A stretch of 64,000 nucleotides of DNA from an alpha proteobacterium HIMB59 (GCA_004321805.1 SGZV01000003.1:1-64000), one strand, 5' to 3'; shown: positions 1 to 9,177, numbered from the stretch's first letter. Translations and numbers: made by a program. The notes: generated from the letters alone by a model not told the origin.

Positions 1-467
1 TAAATTTTTATTTCTTCATTTTCAAATTTGTTGTATGTATTTTTATTTTCTATTTTTTCAACTTCAGCATAATACACGTGTACTATCTCATCTGCATATC
101 CAGGAACAGGACAGTAAGTAGTAAGTTTTTTTAATTTTTTTGTTTTAACACCTATTTCCTCTTTTATTTCTCTTTTAATAGCTTGAATAAGTGTTTCTCC
201 TTTATCCACTAATCCACCAACGATCTCATATTTAAGAGGTTTCTTTCTTACAAAATAAAAAGGTCTAAATTGTTTGATTAAGTAAAATTTTTTTTCTTCA
301 GGTGAATAACAAAGAGCAAATACAACATCACCAATATTCAAAATTTCTCTAAAAATTTTATATGGTTTAATTGCTTTATTTTTGCTTTTAATCAAAAATT
401 GATATTTCCAGAAAGGAAAAAAACCTTTTGAAAGCTGAGCCTTTTTTATTAATTTTATAATTTGCAT
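1..467 (-). CDS. NUDIX hydrolase, ADP-ribose pyrophosphatase-like (partial, C-terminus beyond window)
   Basis: This gene is not in the ORF track because it runs off the left edge. Reading the minus strand from the ATG at 467 gives about 155 residues with no stop. A complete Nudix box is visible (GLVDKGETLIQAIKREIKEE, then IGV), matching the GX5EX7REUXEEXGU signature that binds Mg2+ and hydrolyses X-linked nucleoside diphosphates. The residues before it, including FYLIKQFRPFYF and KPLKYEIVGG, resemble the NudF/ADP-ribose pyrophosphatase subgroup. The substrate is inferred from that resemblance only. The gene is divergent from tRNA-Pro, with about 54 bases between them. Confidence 0.85.
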   Translation of the reverse strand, partial: MQIIKLIKKAQLSKGFFPFWKYQFLIKSKNKAIKPYKIFREILNIGDVVFALCYSPEEKKFYLIKQFRPFYFVRKKPLKYEIVGGLVDKGETLIQAIKREIKEEIGVKTKKLKKLTTYCPVPGYADEIVHVYYAEVEKIENKNTYNKFENEEIKI

Positions 468-521
468 ATATGATTTTACCGTTTGACTATTTATAAGACA
501 AAAGTATATATATTCAATACT

Positions 522-598
<77 letters not shown>

Positions 599-607
599 CT
601 TGTTTAA

Positions 608-916
608 ATGAAAAAAGCTATTATCAAAAGACCTTGTAAGACGAACATGCAATCTGGCCTCAAAAAGACTAAAGATTGGATAGTTGAGTTTGAATTCGAC
701 TCTACTCTTAAAAAAGACGTCTTGATGGGATGGAACAGCTCTGCAAATACTGAAAAACAAGTCAAATTATCATTTGCCAATCTTGATGATGCCATTAACT
801 GGTGTAATAACAATAACTTCACTTATAGAGTTGTTGAACAGTCCTTAAAAAAGATTAAACCAAAGAGTTATGCTAGTAATTTCTTCAGTAATAGAAGAAC
901 ATCTTGGACGCATTAG
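608..916 (+). CDS. NDUFS4-like NADH:ubiquinone oxidoreductase accessory subunit
   Basis: This 102-residue protein matches the family of the 18-kDa Complex I accessory subunit (ETC complex I subunit conserved region, NDUFS4). Supporting motifs are KTNMQSG near the N-terminus, a W-x-x-EFEF strand, LMGWNSS in the middle, and PKSYASNF followed by a terminal WTH. In alphaproteobacteria this soluble subunit sits on the peripheral arm of respiratory Complex I, usually encoded away from the nuo operon as here. There is no visible Shine-Dalgarno sequence, and the ATG lies 9 bases after tRNA-Pro. Two opposing ORFs over this region are shadows. Confidence 0.92.
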   Translation: MKKAIIKRPCKTNMQSGLKKTKDWIVEFEFDSTLKKDVLMGWNSSANTEKQVKLSFANLDDAINWCNNNNFTYRVVEQSLKKIKPKSYASNFFSNRRTSWTH

Positions 917-919
917 CCT

Positions 920-951
920 AAATTAATAAATTTTTACTGTCTTATTAATTT
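920..951 (+). terminator. AT-only inverted repeat downstream of the NDUFS4-like gene
   Basis: AAATTAATAA (920-929) is perfectly complementary to TTATTAATTT (942-951) across a 12-base loop. It sits just after the NDUFS4-like stop and before the binding-protein gene. Lack of G:C pairs and lack of a long U tract make it a weak terminator candidate; it may only be composition. Confidence 0.3.
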
Positions 952-965
952 CAAATTCTGTAAAA

Positions 966-987
966 TCCACACTTTAATTAGTGGAGG
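966..987 (+). promoter_or_regulatory. Strong ribosome binding site partly enclosed in a small hairpin
   Basis: GGAGG at 983-987 lies 6 bases before the ATG at 994, which is stronger than most ribosome binding sites in this window. TCCAC (966-970) can pair with GTGGA (981-985), covering the first bases of the Shine-Dalgarno. A -10-like TAAAAT lies just upstream. The strong site fits a highly expressed periplasmic binding protein. Whether the hairpin regulates anything is speculation. Confidence 0.45.
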
Positions 988-993
988 TTTTCT

Positions 994-2199
994 ATGAAAA
1001 ATCAAAGAGTATTAATAATTGGTGCTTTGGTTGTTTTGGCAGTTGCTGCCTTTTTCTTTTCTCAAAAACAAACTAAAGTTTCTGATATTAAAGTTGGAAT
1101 TATTCTTGGCTTTACCGGTCCTATTGAATCATTAACTCCTGATATGGCATCTGGTGCTGAATTAGCTTTTAAAGAAGCTACAGACTCGGGTGAACTTTTA
1201 GGTGGTGCGAATATAATTCCTGTAAGAGCAGACTCAACTTGTGTTGACTCAGCTGCTGCTTCTACTGCAGCTGAAGACCTAATTGCTCAGGGTATTGTTG
1301 CGATAATGGGTGCAGACTGTTCTGGTGTTACTGGAGCTATCGCATCTAATGTAGCAGTTCCAAATGGTGTTGTAATGGTATCACCATCTGCTACTTCTCC
1401 TGCATTAACTGATTTAGATGATAATGGTTTATTTTTTAGAACCGCTCCATCAGATGCTAGAGGTGGTGAAGTATTAGCTGATATTACTAAAGATAACGGC
1501 GTATCAAGCGTAGCTATCACATATGTAAATACTGACTATGGTGTTGGTCTAGCTGATGTATATAAAGCTGCACTTGAGGCTCATGGTATTACTGTAACAA
1601 CCACAACTGCTCATGAAGGTGATAAGGCCGATTATAGTGCTGAAGTAGGTGTTCTTTCATCAGCTGGTGGAGACGCTTTAGCTGTTTTAGGATATCTTGA
1701 TCAAGGTGGAAATCAGATCATTCAAGGCTCACTAGATAGTGGTGCTTTTGATACTTTTGTATTATCTGATGGTATGATTGGTGACTCGTTAACAGATACC
1801 TTTGGAAGTGATCTGGATAAATCATTTGGCTCAATGCCTGGTTCTTTAGGTGAGGGTGCTCAGATGTTTGCGAAGTACGCTGAAGAAAATGGTGTTAACC
1901 CATCTGTCTACGTTGGTGAGTCTTATGATGCAGCCGCTCTGATTGTTCTTGCAATGCAAGCAGGTGAGTCAACTGATAAGTCATCTATTGCTTCAAACAT
2001 TATGGATGTTGCTAATGGTCCTGGTGAAAAAATCATGGCTGGTGAACTTTCTAAAGGTTTGAAATTATTAGCAGATGGTAAATCTATTGATTATCAGGGT
2101 GCAACTGACGTAAGTTTTACTGATGTCGGTGAAGCATTTGGTTTATTTATTGAAAAGGGAATTGAAAACGGTAAGTTTGTAAACGTTTCCCAAAGATAA
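994..2199 (+). CDS. Branched-chain amino acid ABC transporter substrate-binding protein (LivK-like)
   Basis: This 401-residue protein has an N-terminal hydrophobic export segment (about residues 5-22, IIGALVVLAVAAFFF). A type I periplasmic-binding fold of the Leu/Ile/Val family (Peripla_BP_6) follows, opening with VGIILGFTGPIESL and continuing with AIMGADCSGVTGAI and GVVMVSPSATSPAL. It would capture amino acids or related ligands in the periplasm for the livGFHM permease encoded convergently just downstream; the exact ligand cannot be read. It has its own strong ribosome binding site and terminator, so it is probably expressed at a higher level than the permease genes. Codon use is richer in G and C than its neighbours, as expected for an abundant protein. 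Confidence 0.93.
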   Translation: MKNQRVLIIGALVVLAVAAFFFSQKQTKVSDIKVGIILGFTGPIESLTPDMASGAELAFKEATDSGELLGGANIIPVRADSTCVDSAAASTAAEDLIAQGIVAIMGADCSGVTGAIASNVAVPNGVVMVSPSATSPALTDLDDNGLFFRTAPSDARGGEVLADITKDNGVSSVAITYVNTDYGVGLADVYKAALEAHGITVTTTTAHEGDKADYSAEVGVLSSAGGDALAVLGYLDQGGNQIIQGSLDSGAFDTFVLSDGMIGDSLTDTFGSDLDKSFGSMPGSLGEGAQMFAKYAEENGVNPSVYVGESYDAAALIVLAMQAGESTDKSSIASNIMDVANGPGEKIMAGELSKGLKLLADGKSIDYQGATDVSFTDVGEAFGLFIEKGIENGKFVNVSQR

Positions 2200-2219
2200 A
2201 TTAATTCAATTTAAATCTA

Positions 2220-2245
2220 ATCTGGGACAATAAATTGTCCCAGAT
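2220..2245. terminator. Bidirectional hairpin terminator between the binding-protein gene and livM
   Basis: ATCTGGGACAA (2220-2230) and TTGTCCCAGAT (2235-2245) form a perfect 11-bp stem with a 4-base loop (TAAA). It sits exactly between the two convergent genes. It has one of the most G:C-rich stems in this AT-rich window, so it is a convincing shared terminator or 3'-end stabiliser, although the U tract on either side is short. Confidence 0.8.
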
Positions 2246-2252
2246 GTCAAAA

Positions 2253-3587
2253 TTAAAAGCTAATTTTCTTCTCAGGTAGTAGGCCCTCTGGCTTATATCT
2301 CATTACCAATAAAAGCCCAACTCCCATCATTAAATATCTAAAATAAGGAACACTCTCAATTAGATGAAGTTTTATAGGGTTATTATATTCTAAAAAAAAC
2401 GTGCAAAAATTTATTATAAATAAGGCTATTGGAGCGGACTCTATCCATATAAACCAGACCACAAATCCCCCGAGAATTGATCCGTAATTATTTCCACTAC
2501 CTCCAAGTAAGACCATTACCCATATTAAGAAAGTATATCTCAAAGGTTGATAGCTTGATGGCGTAAATAGACCATCATAAGTCACCAGCATCGCCCCAGC
2601 GAAGCCAATGATAGCTGATCCAATCATAAAGATATTTAATTGCTGTTTAACTATATTTTTTCCCATCGCTTTTGCTGCTGTTTCATTGTCTCTAATAGCC
2701 CTCATCATTCTACCCCAAGGAGAATTCACTGCTCTCTCTGATAAATATAGGAGTATTAATAAAGTTATTGAGAAAATGACTGTAAAACAAAGTTTGACGA
2801 AAATTCCTGAACTAGAAATTATAATATCTTTTGTTGTAGGTCCCCAAAAACGAATTGTTTCTATCATTTTGATGAACCATTCAGAATTTTGAAGATTGAC
2901 CTCATACGGTGCTGGTCTTTTTAAACCTATAACATTTTTAACTCCTCTAGATAGCCATTCCTCGTGTTTTATTACTGAAACAATAATTCCTGAAATTAAT
3001 AATGTTGAAATAGCTAGGTAATCGGATCTTAATCCCAAACATATTTTACCGATAACATAAGCAATAGCAGCAGACATAATACCACCAACAAACCATGAAA
3101 GAATTATAGGCAGTCCCAGACCACCTAAATAACCTTGAGCTGCAGGATTTATAGACTCAATAAGCTTTATCGAAGGTCCTGAAATTAGTTTTACAGCTGG
3201 TATTGTCAATACGACTATCAAAAATATTATTTGATATTTATATTTGGCGTTTGAAAATCTCTTGTTAATAAACAGGCATAAAAAAATAATAAAAATTAAG
3301 AATAGAAGTGAAAATATAATTCCTAAACCTCCCACATTCCAAGACTCAATTACTGGTGGCACTGACACTAAAATTGTAGCTAGTCCTCCAATAGCTAAAA
3401 AACCCATAACACCAAAATTAATTAAACCAGCAAATCCCCATTGAATATTTACACCCATGGACATAACTGCAGAAATTAGACATAAATTTAAAATTGAGAA
3501 AGCTACACCCCATGATTGAAGAATACCCACAATCAAAAGCAAAAATCCCATAATTGTAAAAGATGTTTTAGTGTCAATATTATGCAT
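2253..3587 (-). CDS. livM: Branched-chain amino acid ABC transporter permease LivM-type
   Basis: This 444-residue multi-spanning inner-membrane protein carries the LivM-family signatures: GLINFGVMGFLAIGG near the N-terminus, LGLRSDYLAISTLLISGI, RAIRDNETAAKAMG in the cytoplasmic coupling loop, and LLGGSGNNYGSILGG near the C-terminus. It pairs with LivH to form the translocation channel. It is the last gene of the minus-strand operon livG-livF-livH-livM, and its ATG shares a base with the livH stop (TAATG). It is longer than many LivM proteins (about 320-430 residues) because of an extra hydrophobic stretch around residues 90-150. Confidence 0.93.
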   Translation of the reverse strand: MHNIDTKTSFTIMGFLLLIVGILQSWGVAFSILNLCLISAVMSMGVNIQWGFAGLINFGVMGFLAIGGLATILVSVPPVIESWNVGGLGIIFSLLFLIFIIFLCLFINKRFSNAKYKYQIIFLIVVLTIPAVKLISGPSIKLIESINPAAQGYLGGLGLPIILSWFVGGIMSAAIAYVIGKICLGLRSDYLAISTLLISGIIVSVIKHEEWLSRGVKNVIGLKRPAPYEVNLQNSEWFIKMIETIRFWGPTTKDIIISSSGIFVKLCFTVIFSITLLILLYLSERAVNSPWGRMMRAIRDNETAAKAMGKNIVKQQLNIFMIGSAIIGFAGAMLVTYDGLFTPSSYQPLRYTFLIWVMVLLGGSGNNYGSILGGFVVWFIWIESAPIALFIINFCTFFLEYNNPIKLHLIESVPYFRYLMMGVGLLLVMRYKPEGLLPEKKISF

Positions 3588-4597
3588 TAAATAACCTTAC
3601 CTTTAAAAATTCCTTGAGGTCGAAAAATTAAAACTACAACCAGTATCGCAAAAGATATTGCAAATTTATAATCGGTGGAAATGTATTGAATTAAATTTGT
3701 TGAGTCTGATGAAAAAGGTAACAGGTAAAAAATAAATTTCTTGTATGCATAAGTTAAGGCAATTTCAGAAAAGGCAATAACAAAACCCCCATAAAATGCC
3801 CCTAACGGATTTCCAATACCTCCAACTATTGTAGCCGCAAATATAGGAAGGAGATTGTTAAAGTAGGTGAAAGGCTTAAAGCTTTTGTCTAAGCCGTATA
3901 AAGTACCACCTATTGTTGCTAATATTGATACTATAATCCAAGTTATCAATATAATTTTATTAGGATCAATGCCTGATAATAAGGCTAAATCTTCATTATT
4001 AGAGTAGGCTCTCATGGATTTTCCTGTTTTTGTTTTATTTAAAAAATTAAATAGGACAAAACAGGTTATGGATGTTGTTATAAGAGTTATAACCTGTGTA
4101 GATTTGATAGTTAGGCCTTCTAACAAGCCTGTAGTTTCTTTAAAATCAACAGCACTAATTATAAATCTTGATCCATCCATAAATACAATATCATTTGGGC
4201 CAATGATTATTCTTACTACTGCATTCAGAACAAACATAATCCCTAAACTCACAACTATGAAAGTAACTGGACTGCTTTTTTTATTTCTATAATACTTAAA
4301 GACTGTTCTATCAAAAAACAAACTCACACCTATTGTCAAAATTATACCTAATGGAAGTGCTAGTAGAGCTGTTGGTAATATTCCCAAGCTTATCCCCAAT
4401 GATTTAAAAAGCCATGTAAACAAAATTACACACATAGTTCCAAAAGCCATTAAATCTCCGTAAGCAAAATTTGCAAATCGCAAGACGCCATAAATTAATG
4501 TAACGCCAATAGCACCGAGAGCTAATTGAGAACCATATGTTATCGAGGGAACTATAACGAAATTTGATAACAAAATTATTGCATTTATAAAATCCAT
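3587..4597 (-). CDS. livH: Branched-chain amino acid ABC transporter permease LivH-type
   Basis: This 336-residue polytopic membrane protein has LivH-family features: QLALGAIGVTLIYGVLRFANFAYGD at the start of the core, RAYSNNEDLALLSGID in the coupling loop, and FAATIVGGIGNPLGAFYGG towards the C-terminus. It forms the permease heterodimer with LivM. The start codon overlaps the livF stop (TAATG), and an AGGAGG sits within the last livF codons just upstream, so translation of the two is probably coupled. Confidence 0.93.
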   Translation of the reverse strand: MDFINAIILLSNFVIVPSITYGSQLALGAIGVTLIYGVLRFANFAYGDLMAFGTMCVILFTWLFKSLGISLGILPTALLALPLGIILTIGVSLFFDRTVFKYYRNKKSSPVTFIVVSLGIMFVLNAVVRIIIGPNDIVFMDGSRFIISAVDFKETTGLLEGLTIKSTQVITLITTSITCFVLFNFLNKTKTGKSMRAYSNNEDLALLSGIDPNKIILITWIIVSILATIGGTLYGLDKSFKPFTYFNNLLPIFAATIVGGIGNPLGAFYGGFVIAFSEIALTYAYKKFIFYLLPFSSDSTNLIQYISTDYKFAISFAILVVVLIFRPQGIFKGKVI

Positions 4598-5298
4598 TAT
4601 CCTCCTAAAAAAGTCTTTCTAATTTCTTGATCATTTAATAGATCGTCACCTGTGCCTTGATAAGTATTTTGTCCTGTTACAAGGATATAACCTCTGTCAG
4701 AAATTTTTAAGGCCTGACTAGCATTTTGTTCTACCATTAAAATAGCAATATTTTTTTCTTTTATTCGTATTATATGTTCAAAAATTTCCTGCATAACAAC
4801 TGGTGACACACCAGCAGTTGGTTCATCTAACATTAAAATAGATGGGTTATTCATCAAAGCTCTTGCAATTGCCACTTGTTGTCTTTGACCACCTGATAGC
4901 TCTCCAGCAAATTGCTGATTTTTCTCTTTGATAGCAGGAAATAGATCATACATTTCCTCAATCTTGTCCTCAATGTTATCAGATGATGTGAAAGCACCCA
5001 TTTCAAGGTTTTCTTTCACTGTCAATTCTGAAAAAATATTATTAACCTGTGGAACAAAAGAAATACCAAGTTTAATTCTATCTTGCGTATTAAAATTAGA
5101 TATATCGGTGCCATCTAATATTACTTTACCACTATCTAATTTTAACATTCCTAAAATAGCTTTCATTGCAGATGATTTTCCCGCACCATTAGGTCCTAAA
5201 ATAGATACAATTTCACCTCTGTTAACATTAAAATTGCAGTCTTCTATTACTTTTACCTCTCCATAGCCACCTGTTAAATTTTTTGCATTAAAATACAT
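4597..5298 (-). CDS. livF: Branched-chain amino acid ABC transporter ATP-binding protein LivF-type
   Basis: This 233-residue ABC ATPase has Walker A GPNGAGKSS (about residue 36), signature LSGGQRQQVAIARAL, Walker B ILMLDEPTAGVSP and a VEQNASQAL switch region. The length and the TAGVSP sequence after Walker B are typical of LivF. It energises the LivHM permease together with LivG. Its ATG overlaps the livG TGA stop (TGATG), and it is the second gene of the operon. Confidence 0.94.
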   Translation of the reverse strand: MYFNAKNLTGGYGEVKVIEDCNFNVNRGEIVSILGPNGAGKSSAMKAILGMLKLDSGKVILDGTDISNFNTQDRIKLGISFVPQVNNIFSELTVKENLEMGAFTSSDNIEDKIEEMYDLFPAIKEKNQQFAGELSGGQRQQVAIARALMNNPSILMLDEPTAGVSPVVMQEIFEHIIRIKEKNIAILMVEQNASQALKISDRGYILVTGQNTYQGTGDDLLNDQEIRKTFLGG

Positions 5299-6068
5299 CA
5301 GCTACTTTTACCTAAGTATGAGTCTATAACTTCATTATTATCTTTTACTTCTTTCGCAGTGCCTTGAAAAAGAACTTTTCCTTCAGCAAGAACAATTACT
5401 GGATCGCAAAGTTTCGTAATAAAATCAATATCATGCTCTATAATACAAAAAGTATAGTTTCGTTCTTCATTAAGTTTTAATATTGAATCACTTATTTCTT
5501 TAAGTAGGGATTTGTTTACACCAGCACCAACTTCATCTAGAAAAACTATTTTAGCATCAACCATCATAGTCCTAGCTAATTCTAATAATTTTTTTTGACC
5601 TCCAGAGAGGTTTCCAGCTTTTTCATTAATGAGATGATCAATCTTTAAGAATTTTAATACCTCAAAAGCTTTTTCTTTGATTTCATTTTCTTGTTTTTTA
5701 AATTTCTCTCTTGAAAAAATAGATGTAATTAAATTTTCACCTAATTGATTACCAGGAACCATCATTAGATTTTCTACAACAGTTAAATTAGAAAATTCAT
5801 GAGCTATTTGAAAAGTTCTTAGAATTCCTAATTTAAAAAGCTCATATGGTTCTTTGCCAGTTACATCTAATCCATTATAAAAGACACTTCCTTGATCTGG
5901 TTTTAAATTCCCTGTTATAAGATTAAACAAGGTACTTTTTCCAGATCCATTTGGGCCTATTATTCCTGTTATTGAGTTTTCTTTAATTTCAATAGAACAG
6001 TCATTTATAGCTTTTAAACCACCAAAGGATTTATTCATATTTTGGACTTTTACTAAGCTAGTTTTCAT
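5298..6068 (-). CDS. livG: Branched-chain amino acid ABC transporter ATP-binding protein LivG-type
   Basis: This 256-residue ABC ATPase has Walker A GPNGSGKSTLFN, a Q-loop region ILRTFQIAHEF characteristic of LivG, signature LSGGQKKLLELAR, Walker B IVFLDEVGAGVN and switch EHDID. The Walker B reads LDEVGAG rather than the usual LDEPAAG, with the catalytic glutamate kept. It is the first gene of the four-gene permease operon. Its promoter must lie in the 58 bases between it and the divergent tRNA-Arg. Confidence 0.94.
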   Translation of the reverse strand: MKTSLVKVQNMNKSFGGLKAINDCSIEIKENSITGIIGPNGSGKSTLFNLITGNLKPDQGSVFYNGLDVTGKEPYELFKLGILRTFQIAHEFSNLTVVENLMMVPGNQLGENLITSIFSREKFKKQENEIKEKAFEVLKFLKIDHLINEKAGNLSGGQKKLLELARTMMVDAKIVFLDEVGAGVNKSLLKEISDSILKLNEERNYTFCIIEHDIDFITKLCDPVIVLAEGKVLFQGTAKEVKDNNEVIDSYLGKSS

Positions 6069-6126
6069 AAAAAAAAATATATTAGAGTAGAATTATCAAA
6101 CATGTAATGATAAAAATCTGAATTGT

Positions 6127-6203
6127 GCGCTCTTAGCTCAGCTGGATAGAGCATCTGCCTTCTAAGCAGAGGGTCGCAGGTTCGAATCCTGCAGAGCGCG
6201 CCA
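6127..6203 (+). tRNA. tRNA-Arg (anticodon TCT)
   Basis: The 77-base cloverleaf has acceptor GCGCTCT paired with AGAGCGC, discriminator G and an encoded CCA at 6201-6203. The anticodon stem-loop is tctgc-ctTCTaa-gcaga and the T-arm GGTTCGAATCC. It reads AGA and AGG, the dominant arginine codons in this AT-rich genome. It is divergent from livG. Confidence 0.97.
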
Positions 6204-6271
6204 TTTATAGCTTTTATGCTAAATATTCATTTATAATTATTTTATAACTAATTTAAATTCTTCTCTTAAAT

Positions 6272-7996
6272 ATGAATGAATCTCTTAAGACTAATTTAAA
6301 CATCCACTTTCAAACTATCTACGGTGAAATATTAGATCAAAATGAAATTTTAAATCTAATTAACGATGTCTTAAATTTATATGACATGAAAGATTATGAT
6401 CAATCTGACCCTTATTGGAGTCAAGAAGATATATTTCTAATTTCATATGGTGATACGTTTTTTGAAAATGAAATAAAAAAACTAAAAACTTTAAATAAAT
6501 TCATGGATAAATATGCATATCCTAATTTTAATAATCTTCATATTTTACCTTTTTTTCCCTATAGCTCTGATGATGGTTTTTCAATTAAAGATTATGAAAA
6601 AGTAAGACATGATTTGGGAGATTGGAATGATGTTCAATCATTATCAAAAAAATACCAATTAATGTCAGATATTGTGATAAATCACGCATCAAAAAAAAGT
6701 CAATATTTTGAAGAGTTTATTAAGGGCAATGAAGAGTTTAAAGATTATTTCATAACTCTTAATGATACAAATGGTTATGAGAGTGTAATTAGACCAAGAA
6801 GCTCTGATCTATTTCAAGAAGTAGAAATTAATCAAGAAACTTTAAAGCTTTGGTGTACATTTAGCCATGATCAAATTGATCTTAACTTTAAAAACCCAAA
6901 AGTATTATTTTTTTTTATTAAATTAATTCACTTTTATTTAAAGAATGGAATTAAAGTTTTTAGATTAGATGCAATAGCATTTTTATGGAAAGAAAAAAAT
7001 ACGTCTTGCCTTAATCTTTTACAAACTCATGAAATTGTCAAATTAATAAGAACATTATTAAACGCTTACAGCAAAGATACTTTGTTAATTACTGAGACTA
7101 ATTTACCAAATTTAGAAAACCTTAGTTATTTTGGTAATAGTGATGAAGCAAATTCAATCTATAATTTTGCATTACCACCTTTGCTTTTATGGACATTTCT
7201 AATGGGAGATAGTACAGCTATTCGTAAATGGTCTATGGGTATGCCACCTGCTAAGGATCATACAACATATTTCAATTTTATAGCATCTCACGATGGTATT
7301 GGTATAAGACCCACTGAGGGAATATTAACTGACAATGAAAGATCAACTTTGGTGAATATTATCAAAGATTTTGGTGGTGAAATTTCTTATAGAAGAAAAT
7401 CTGATAATTCTGAGTCGGTTTATGAATTAAATATTGCTTTAATCGATGCTATGAAAGGAACTTTTAAGGGCATTGATCATATGCAAACAGAAAGATTTAT
7501 CGCTGCGCATGCAATAATGTTAAGTCTTGAAGGAATCCCAGCCTTTTATGTTCACAGTGTTATTGGTACTTCAAATGATTACGAATTAGTTAAAAAAACT
7601 AAAAATAAAAGATCAATAAATAGAAAATCATGGAACTATGAGGATATTGATAAACTTTTATCTGACTCAAAATCTCAAAATTTTGTTATTTATAATAATT
7701 TAAAAAAATTAATTGAAATCAGAAAAAAACAATCTGCATTTCATCCAAATGCAACTCAATTTACTTTTAATTTAGGGCCAAATTTCTTTGGTATTTGGAG
7801 GCAAAGTTTAGATAAAAAACAGTCTATTTTTAGCGTAACTAATGTCTCAAATGTGTTTCAATATTTAGATCTCTCAGAACTTAATTTAATTGAGTCTAAT
7901 GAATGGTGGGACTTGATTTCAAATGAAATCATAATAGATATTAAGGCAATAATTTCATTAAAAGCCTATCAGACTGTTTGGATAACAAACTATTAA
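6272..7996 (+). CDS. GH13 sugar phosphorylase (sucrose/glucosylglycerate phosphorylase-like)
   Basis: This 574-residue TIM-barrel protein belongs to the alpha-amylase family GH13. Visible conserved regions are DIVINHASKKS (region I), FRLDAIAFLWK with the nucleophile Asp (about residue 235), LITETNLPN with the acid/base Glu, and SHDGIGIRPTEG with the third Asp. This arrangement fits subfamily 18 phosphorylases, which split a glucosyl bond with phosphate to give glucose 1-phosphate. The length exceeds classical sucrose phosphorylase (about 490-505) and is nearer YcjM/glucosylglycerate phosphorylases (about 555-560), so the substrate is uncertain. There is no signal peptide, so it is cytosolic. 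It follows tRNA-Arg by 68 bases and precedes the MBL gene by 12. Confidence 0.85.
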   Translation: MNESLKTNLNIHFQTIYGEILDQNEILNLINDVLNLYDMKDYDQSDPYWSQEDIFLISYGDTFFENEIKKLKTLNKFMDKYAYPNFNNLHILPFFPYSSDDGFSIKDYEKVRHDLGDWNDVQSLSKKYQLMSDIVINHASKKSQYFEEFIKGNEEFKDYFITLNDTNGYESVIRPRSSDLFQEVEINQETLKLWCTFSHDQIDLNFKNPKVLFFFIKLIHFYLKNGIKVFRLDAIAFLWKEKNTSCLNLLQTHEIVKLIRTLLNAYSKDTLLITETNLPNLENLSYFGNSDEANSIYNFALPPLLLWTFLMGDSTAIRKWSMGMPPAKDHTTYFNFIASHDGIGIRPTEGILTDNERSTLVNIIKDFGGEISYRRKSDNSESVYELNIALIDAMKGTFKGIDHMQTERFIAAHAIMLSLEGIPAFYVHSVIGTSNDYELVKKTKNKRSINRKSWNYEDIDKLLSDSKSQNFVIYNNLKKLIEIRKKQSAFHPNATQFTFNLGPNFFGIWRQSLDKKQSIFSVTNVSNVFQYLDLSELNLIESNEWWDLISNEIIIDIKAIISLKAYQTVWITNY

Positions 7997-8008
7997 AATA
8001 ATAAATTA

Positions 8009-9127
8009 ATGTTCAAATTTTTAAAATTTATTAAATTTTTAATTCTATTTGTAATTATTTTAATTTTTTCAGTTTATTTTTTTTTAAATTATTATTATCA
8101 ATTTGGTGGTAGTCCTGACAAATATTCACAAGAAATAATTACTAATTCTAAAAATTTTAATGAGGACGGTTTTGTTAATATCTATGATATTCCAAAATTT
8201 AAATTAGACAAAAATCAAAAAAAACAAATAGATCCATCATTGAAAGATTGGTTCTTTCCTCCAGAAGATAAAAACCCCTCTAATCCCCTTCCTTCTATTC
8301 AATTTAAGAAAGATTTATTAACAGAGTCTAAATTTTCCTGGTTAGGGCATTCAACAGTGCTAATTAATACTGATAGTACCATAATCATGACAGATCCTGT
8401 GTTTAATAGAGCATCGCCAATACCTATTATTGGAAAACCATTTCTTTATAATAATGTAACATCATATAAAGATTTACCTGAAATCGATGTTGTTTTGATT
8501 TCTCATGATCACTATGACCATCTAGATGCTAAAGCTATGGTAGAACTTTCAAATAAAGTTGGTTTTTTTATTGTTCCTCTAGGAGTAAAAGGTCACCTAG
8601 TTCGATGGGGCATAGATCCTGATCAAATAAAAGAATTAGATTGGTACGAAAAATATTTTCATAAAGATATTAATTTCGTTCTTACTCCAGCACATCATTT
8701 TAGTGGTCGAGGACTATCTGATCATAACAAGACATTATGGGGTTCATGGGTAATACAATCAAAAAATCTAAATTTATTTTTTAGTGGTGATAGTGGATAT
8801 ACAGATTTATTCAAAAAAATTGGCAATGACTATGGACCTTTTGATTTAGCTTTTATAGAATGTGGGGGTTATAATTCTCATTGGGCTGATGTGCACATGT
8901 TTCCATACGAGGTAGTCCAAGCAAATATAGATCTGAGGTCTGAAGTATTTGTGCCTATTAGTTGGGCAAAATTTGATCTTTCTCTTCATTCATGGGATGA
9001 ACCCATAATTAGAGTAACCAATGAGGCCAAAAATAGAGATCAAACAATCGGCTCACCAATGATAGGAGAGATTTTTGATTTGATGACAATTCCTACTAAT
9101 CATTGGTGGAAAAATTATCAACCTTAA
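8009..9127 (+). CDS. Membrane-anchored MBL-fold hydrolase, NAPE-PLD/UlaG-like
   Basis: This 372-residue protein has an N-terminal hydrophobic anchor (about residues 5-28), so it is probably periplasm-facing and membrane-attached. A metallo-beta-lactamase fold follows with WLGHSTVLIN, ISHDHYDHLD (the HxHxDH metal motif), TPAHHFSGRG and FSGDSGYTD. That order is characteristic of the N-acyl-phosphatidylethanolamine phospholipase D-like branch (Lactamase_B_2), including RomA-type outer-membrane-associated proteins. The natural substrate, perhaps a phospholipid, is inferred only from family membership. The gene starts 12 bases after the GH13 gene and is probably co-transcribed. Confidence 0.85.
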   Translation: MFKFLKFIKFLILFVIILIFSVYFFLNYYYQFGGSPDKYSQEIITNSKNFNEDGFVNIYDIPKFKLDKNQKKQIDPSLKDWFFPPEDKNPSNPLPSIQFKKDLLTESKFSWLGHSTVLINTDSTIIMTDPVFNRASPIPIIGKPFLYNNVTSYKDLPEIDVVLISHDHYDHLDAKAMVELSNKVGFFIVPLGVKGHLVRWGIDPDQIKELDWYEKYFHKDINFVLTPAHHFSGRGLSDHNKTLWGSWVIQSKNLNLFFSGDSGYTDLFKKIGNDYGPFDLAFIECGGYNSHWADVHMFPYEVVQANIDLRSEVFVPISWAKFDLSLHSWDEPIIRVTNEAKNRDQTIGSPMIGEIFDLMTIPTNHWWKNYQP

Positions 9128-9177
9128 TGCACTGATAAGAGCTTTAAACAAAATTCATATTTTGCTATATTTTGAAT

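Noticed and set aside
9172-9177. TTG start for metY given by the track
   Set aside because: An in-frame ATG two codons later is the simpler start; the TTG has no supporting ribosome binding site.
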